Source: Zychaea mexicana
Taxonomy: Eukaryota > Mucoromycota > Mucoromycetes > Mucorales > Lichtheimiaceae
Reading direction: 5' to 3'
DNA length: 64,000 nt
Assembly (NCBI RefSeq): GCF_025766255.1
Contig: NW_026516686.1
Location: 62,001 to 126,000, forward strand
Of the stretch, positions 59,881 through 64,000 are shown piece after piece. The position numbers and the translations under genes were made by a program. Each line of letters begins with the position of its first letter. Position 1 is the stretch's first letter. The notes under the pieces were generated by a model. That model worked only from the letters and a program-made list of their open reading frames with translations, did no database searches and was not told the DNA's origin.

Positions 59881-62800
59881 CTAACAATGAATTGTATTTA
59901 TGACATGTTTGATTGGATGATGGTACTGTAGTTACTTCATTTTTTTATATAGCTTTGCTTCTTGAGAAAAAAGATTGGACAATAAGATTCAGAGATAAAG
60001 GAAGGATATACTAAAGACGACGAGCTCAGAATTTAACATGCCAAAAGGTGCAAAACATTGACAGAAGTTGACCTGGCACATCAGACAGCGAGCACACTAT
60101 ATACGTCAACAACTTAAGGACACAGATGTTGATGATTATTTTTAATGTTTGGAAAAGCAGAAACTTGCTTAAATATGATGAATCGGTTCTCTTGTTTCCG
60201 GCTATTATTTTAATTCTGTCAATTCTGAAGTTTGGGTATGTAGCAGAAGTGAGAGGACCTTGTTGACATTGCAAACTTTGGGTTTTCTACTATTACTCGC
60301 ACGGAATGGCTTTTAATTACAAGTTTTAAAAAACTAGCTCTATTATAAAGAAAAGCGAGAGAAAAGAAGCATTGCTGAACTGGCTTCAGTGGTATCAATT
60401 GGGCAACAACCTCATCTATGCAGGGCAGGTTCATTTCGCCGTTTGAAGTGTTCACACACCCCAGGGCTAAACGCCCGACCGTCATTTCAGAAAACACCAC
60501 CTTAATTAATTGATCTAATTCAATGTTCCTTTACTACTATGGAAAATGATTAATACTGTATACAGTAGTCATGTAATCTCTTCAGTGATCATTATACTAT
60601 TATTACATAATTGGAAACTCTTTCAAGGGCCCTTACATACCATTCTATCCTAATTATCACTCCCGACCCTGCTTCTTGCCCGTAAAAAATACTTGTTCTA
60701 AACAGTGTTGAGTAAGTATAGTTTACAACAGTAATAGAGCTGGTCATATATGATTCTTAAACTCGACCAATTTATGGATACTTGCACTCTTAAAGACAGA
60801 GGATATATCGGTCTCATGATTAAACCGACGATTAAGATACAGTACAGTAAAAAGACTATAATAGTTGTGTACAAATAATGGGCCACTAACAGTAGGAGGA
60901 GCAAAATTGATACCTTAAGCGCATTTCACGTTGGTATTCTGGCTATCTGGCAAGACTTTTTTACTGTACATTGCTCAAGAAGAAGGCAAAATTACGAAAA
61001 GTCAAGCAGATGCATCTAGTCTACAGCAGTACTCGGTATAGATGGCCTTAGTTCCCGAACTAAAGGTAGTTGACCCCACTGCAAGCGAGCGTCAAACATT
61101 ATGTGGAGCCTTGGGAACAAGCCTGGGAATCAACTATGACAGTGCTGCGCCCTGGGAACAATCAGAGCATTCTATCGTCATTCAATCATAGTCAGGCTCT
61201 TGCTGGGTTGTGAGAACGAAATCGGGGCAGCTTGGCGAGATAATGTGTGCCAACACCATGAGGACGTACAGTTTCCCTACGTGGGCTGGTGTCTACCCTA
61301 GAAAACATTCACCAAATCAAACGATTGCTTATTTACCCTTCAGTTTCAATGTCGGCGATGATATGCGGCTCCATGTTGTAGAATATGAATATTTCTCGCA
61401 GCGCCTTGCTCTATGCGACAGCGATAATGACGCAGATGGTTGATAATTGATAAGCAACACGTAAAATATGCCAAAGGAACGCGTTTAGGTATATTGATGA
61501 TTGCTACTAGGTATATTAGACGAGGAATAGATGGGATCCACTACTACAGCTATTAAAGGTTGTCAAATCCGTTGGCATACGATGGCAGATGCTGGCTGTC
61601 TTGCCACTATTATTAATTACCACCAGGCTAAAAAGCAACATTTTCTTCTGTTATGGTATCGCCTTTCTTAACAACGAACGGGAACTGTGCTGAAGACGAT
61701 GACGAATATTTAATACTAGCCGTGCTGTTCATCAGTATACTGTACGGGAGAACACTGACCAAGAAGATTACCGTAAAGTTTATGTCCGTTACTGTTCCTT
61801 TAATTGTCTTCCTATACTGAGGATATCCAATGATAGTTCAGCAACTGAGTCTCATTACACCATTGCTGGTATTGCGTCTCTATAATCAACCACACTAGAG
61901 GGTGATAATGTAGAAGAAAAAAAACGCGTTGCCCATCTTTGATCCTCTCAAACCATCATCAGGTGCCATACTTGACGGTATCTGTAAAGAGCCCTAACTA
62001 TTTGTTACAGAATAAAGCTCTTAATACATGATATTCTATTTGTTCTATGGACTGCAAGTAGCACACATGAATAATACCTCAGCTGTGTGGTGAACCACAT
62101 TAATACACTGCTTAAGATATCAACAATAAGATATTCGGTTGAACATTATAGCACACACGTATGAACACTACGGCATTTCGGCTAAACACTATTGAATAAA
62201 ATCTCTCACTCAGATGATCCACCTTACGTGAACAGGACAATGAACCTATCAACAGGTACCTCGGCCATTACATCAGCTAACGCCGGTTTCAAAGATGTGC
62301 CCGATTAACATAGCGAATTCAATAGAAGTTCTGATACGTCCTTGATCCATCCTCTATCACATAGTTTATCCATTAGTCGGATGATTTGATATCGCCGTCT
62401 TAATAGCTAGAATATAAAAGAGCTTTATCTTTTGTTGGAATAAAACATCATCTCAAAGATACTTAATCTTGTCCCTTATTATCTTTATTAAAGCTCTATC
62501 ATCACAAGCTGGATTATAGGTGCATGTACTACGTTGATTATACCCGGACGGAACTAAGAATTGAGGGTGATTAGAAAAATATAAAATTTAGAGTGTATTT
62601 TTAATGATTGCTCGTTGTACATGCAACACAACAAATGATGTCATATCTTAATATATAAGCATTGCTCTTTAGTTGTTGTTGGTGTCTTGTTGTCGTGTAG
62701 CAAAATGGGCACCAACCAGACTACAGAGATGAAAAAAACACTGTTATCGTAGCAGTTTCACACTTACACATCGCATCTTCCTCCATAGCAATAGACTATA

Positions 62801-63477
62801 TATAGCGGCACGACATCCAGCTCATGTGCACAAGCAACATGCGCAAACAAGCTCGTTGGACTGAAAAATGAAGCTATAAGAGCCGAGCATATATATATAT
62901 ATATATTGTACGGCACTTTCCCCGCACACGACGACCCGATAAGGTAAGTGTGCCAAACGGCAGAACGATGTAGCGCATTTTAGGCTAGAATCCAGACAAC
63001 TTTTTGCTGGCTTGTGCGACATGGTTTTGTTCAACAATCATCTCTGCTGAGATTATTATTTTTAAACATGACACAAGCACACACGCAAATTCGCCAGGAC
63101 CCGCCTGTTGTTCACCCAAGAGTGTCCTTTTGTTTGCCCTAACTCCTTTCTTTCAGGCACACGACCACTCACAACAGCACATTAAACATAAACGCACATA
63201 AACACACATAATTAAACTATCCTTCCCCCCTCCTCTCTCTCTCTCTTTCTCTCTCTCTCGCTTCCTCCCACCCGCTGCTGCCCCTTCCATTCTTTACTTT
63301 AACAACAAAACGCAGTAAGGAAAACCACACTAGAAAACACACGCGAAGCGCGACTTAATCTCTCCTTCTCCTTCTCTTTCTCTCTCTCAATCTCACACTC
63401 TTACACACACACACACTCTCTCTCTTCGTTTTCAAGCATACATTCAGCAAACAATCAACTCTTGGAAAAGCAACAGA
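59881..63477. other. Gene-poor region and promoter of the last gene
   Basis: 3.6 kb with no supported gene. Frames at 60219-60500, 60698-60904 and 61210-61443 lack recognisable domains. An (AT)n run lies at 62889-62906. The right end, 63230-63270 and 63361-63428, is a long CT/CA-rich tract typical of a promoter or leader and precedes the final gene. Confidence 0.45.
63230..63428 (+). promoter_or_regulatory. Pyrimidine-rich leader tract
   Basis: Two CT-repeat blocks (63230-63270 and 63361-63428) separated by AC-rich sequence, ending 50 nt before the start codon of the last gene. Probably 5' leader or promoter. Confidence 0.45.
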
Positions 63478-64000
63478 ATGTCTCAAGACGCCAGCAACAT
63501 CAACAACAACAACAACAATACCTACCCTGCAGGGAACGAACTCGCCCACCTACGTTCACAAAACGAACAACTGTGGAAGATTATCGAGAAACAACGTGTC
63601 ATGATTCAAAACCTGCAAAAGGACAATGCTCGACTTGCCATTGAACGTGATGGTGTTATGGATAAGCTTCAACAACTAGAACGACAAGCTGGCCTGAAAA
63701 AACAAAAGCAACGAGCGGCATCGATTCTCATCTCGCCTGAAATGTTGCGCGAAATTGCAGAAGCAGATGATGCTACTGCACCCACGTCATCCGACACGAC
63801 AACATCTCCTATAGACTTACCTGTGCCCACGATCATCACTACCAACTTGTCACCGGCGACAAGCAATACTAACAGCGGCAGCAACAGCAGCAGCAGCAGT
63901 CCAGTGCCACCACCACGGTCGCCGTTCAGATCGGTCAAGCCCGTGGATGGTTCACCACCTGCATCGCCAGTGCCCATGGATAAGGCTGCGCGCCGTGCAC
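63478..64000 (+). CDS. Coiled-coil protein, partial (runs off the window)
   Basis: Open from ATG 63478 to the end of the window, 174 residues so far with no stop. Residues 1-20 are Asn-rich. About 20-75 form a coiled coil (ELAHLRSQNEQLWKIIEKQR ... DKLQQLERQAG). It is followed by KKQKQRAASILISPEMLREI and a Ser/Thr/Pro-rich region with SPVPPPRSPF, an SH3-ligand-like motif. The layout resembles the N-terminus of fungal signalling scaffolds or RhoGAP-type proteins, but no catalytic domain is inside the window, so no function is assigned. Confidence 0.8.
   Translation, partial: MSQDASNINNNNNNTYPAGNELAHLRSQNEQLWKIIEKQRVMIQNLQKDNARLAIERDGVMDKLQQLERQAGLKKQKQRAASILISPEMLREIAEADDATAPTSSDTTTSPIDLPVPTIITTNLSPATSNTNSGSNSSSSSPVPPPRSPFRSVKPVDGSPPASPVPMDKAARRA

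Overview
The window looks like the nuclear genome of an early-diverging (Mucoromycota, probably Mucorales) fungus. The evidence is compact housekeeping genes with many short GT-AG introns (about 55-150 nt), fungal-type proteins (Sfm1, Bmt2, Ppn1, Coq1), and a repeat load of tyrosine-recombinase elements (Cryptons, DIRS) of the kind such genomes carry. The organism call is inference. No species can be named from the sequence alone.

Layout. 0.2-5.7 kb is a dense block: sfm1 (minus), a GATA zinc-finger gene (plus) and the splicing factor gene syf1 (minus). 5.7-13.2 kb is gene-poor; it holds a non-autonomous hAT-like element with a perfect 8-bp target duplication and one tRNA-Val(AAC). 13.2-17.5 kb carries ornithine decarboxylase and the ubiquinone side-chain synthase coq1, both minus. 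17.5-24.9 kb is gene-poor apart from a decayed uncharacterised gene with an AT-rich block in its middle. 24.9-31.3 kb holds two related disordered nuclear-type proteins flanking a CsbD-like stress-type gene; the second of the pair ends in a BRCT-like domain. 32.6-35.8 kb is one 892-residue kelch membrane protein. 37.0-37.8 kb is a C2H2 zinc-finger gene. 38.1-45.0 kb holds two apparently intact Crypton tyrosine-recombinase genes in the same orientation. 45.3-49 kb is a repeat graveyard: a very AT-rich island with a dead Merlin/IS1016-type transposase, a MITE with 39-bp terminal repeats, and a CACTA-like end. 49.4-54.5 kb returns to housekeeping genes: bmt2, rpl22 and ppn1. 54.5-63.4 kb is repeat-rich: a pogo-type element and a decayed DIRS-like retroelement with reverse transcriptase/RNase H and tyrosine recombinase remains. 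The window ends inside a coiled-coil gene.

The housekeeping genes do not form a pathway together; neighbours are functionally unrelated, as is usual in fungi. The coherent theme is mobile DNA. Three tyrosine-recombinase genes of two classes (two Cryptons and one DIRS) and five or more other transposon families sit between islands of conserved genes. Exon coordinates were worked out by hand from splice signals, frame continuity and remembered family alignments. All domain calls are by eye and were not checked by database search.
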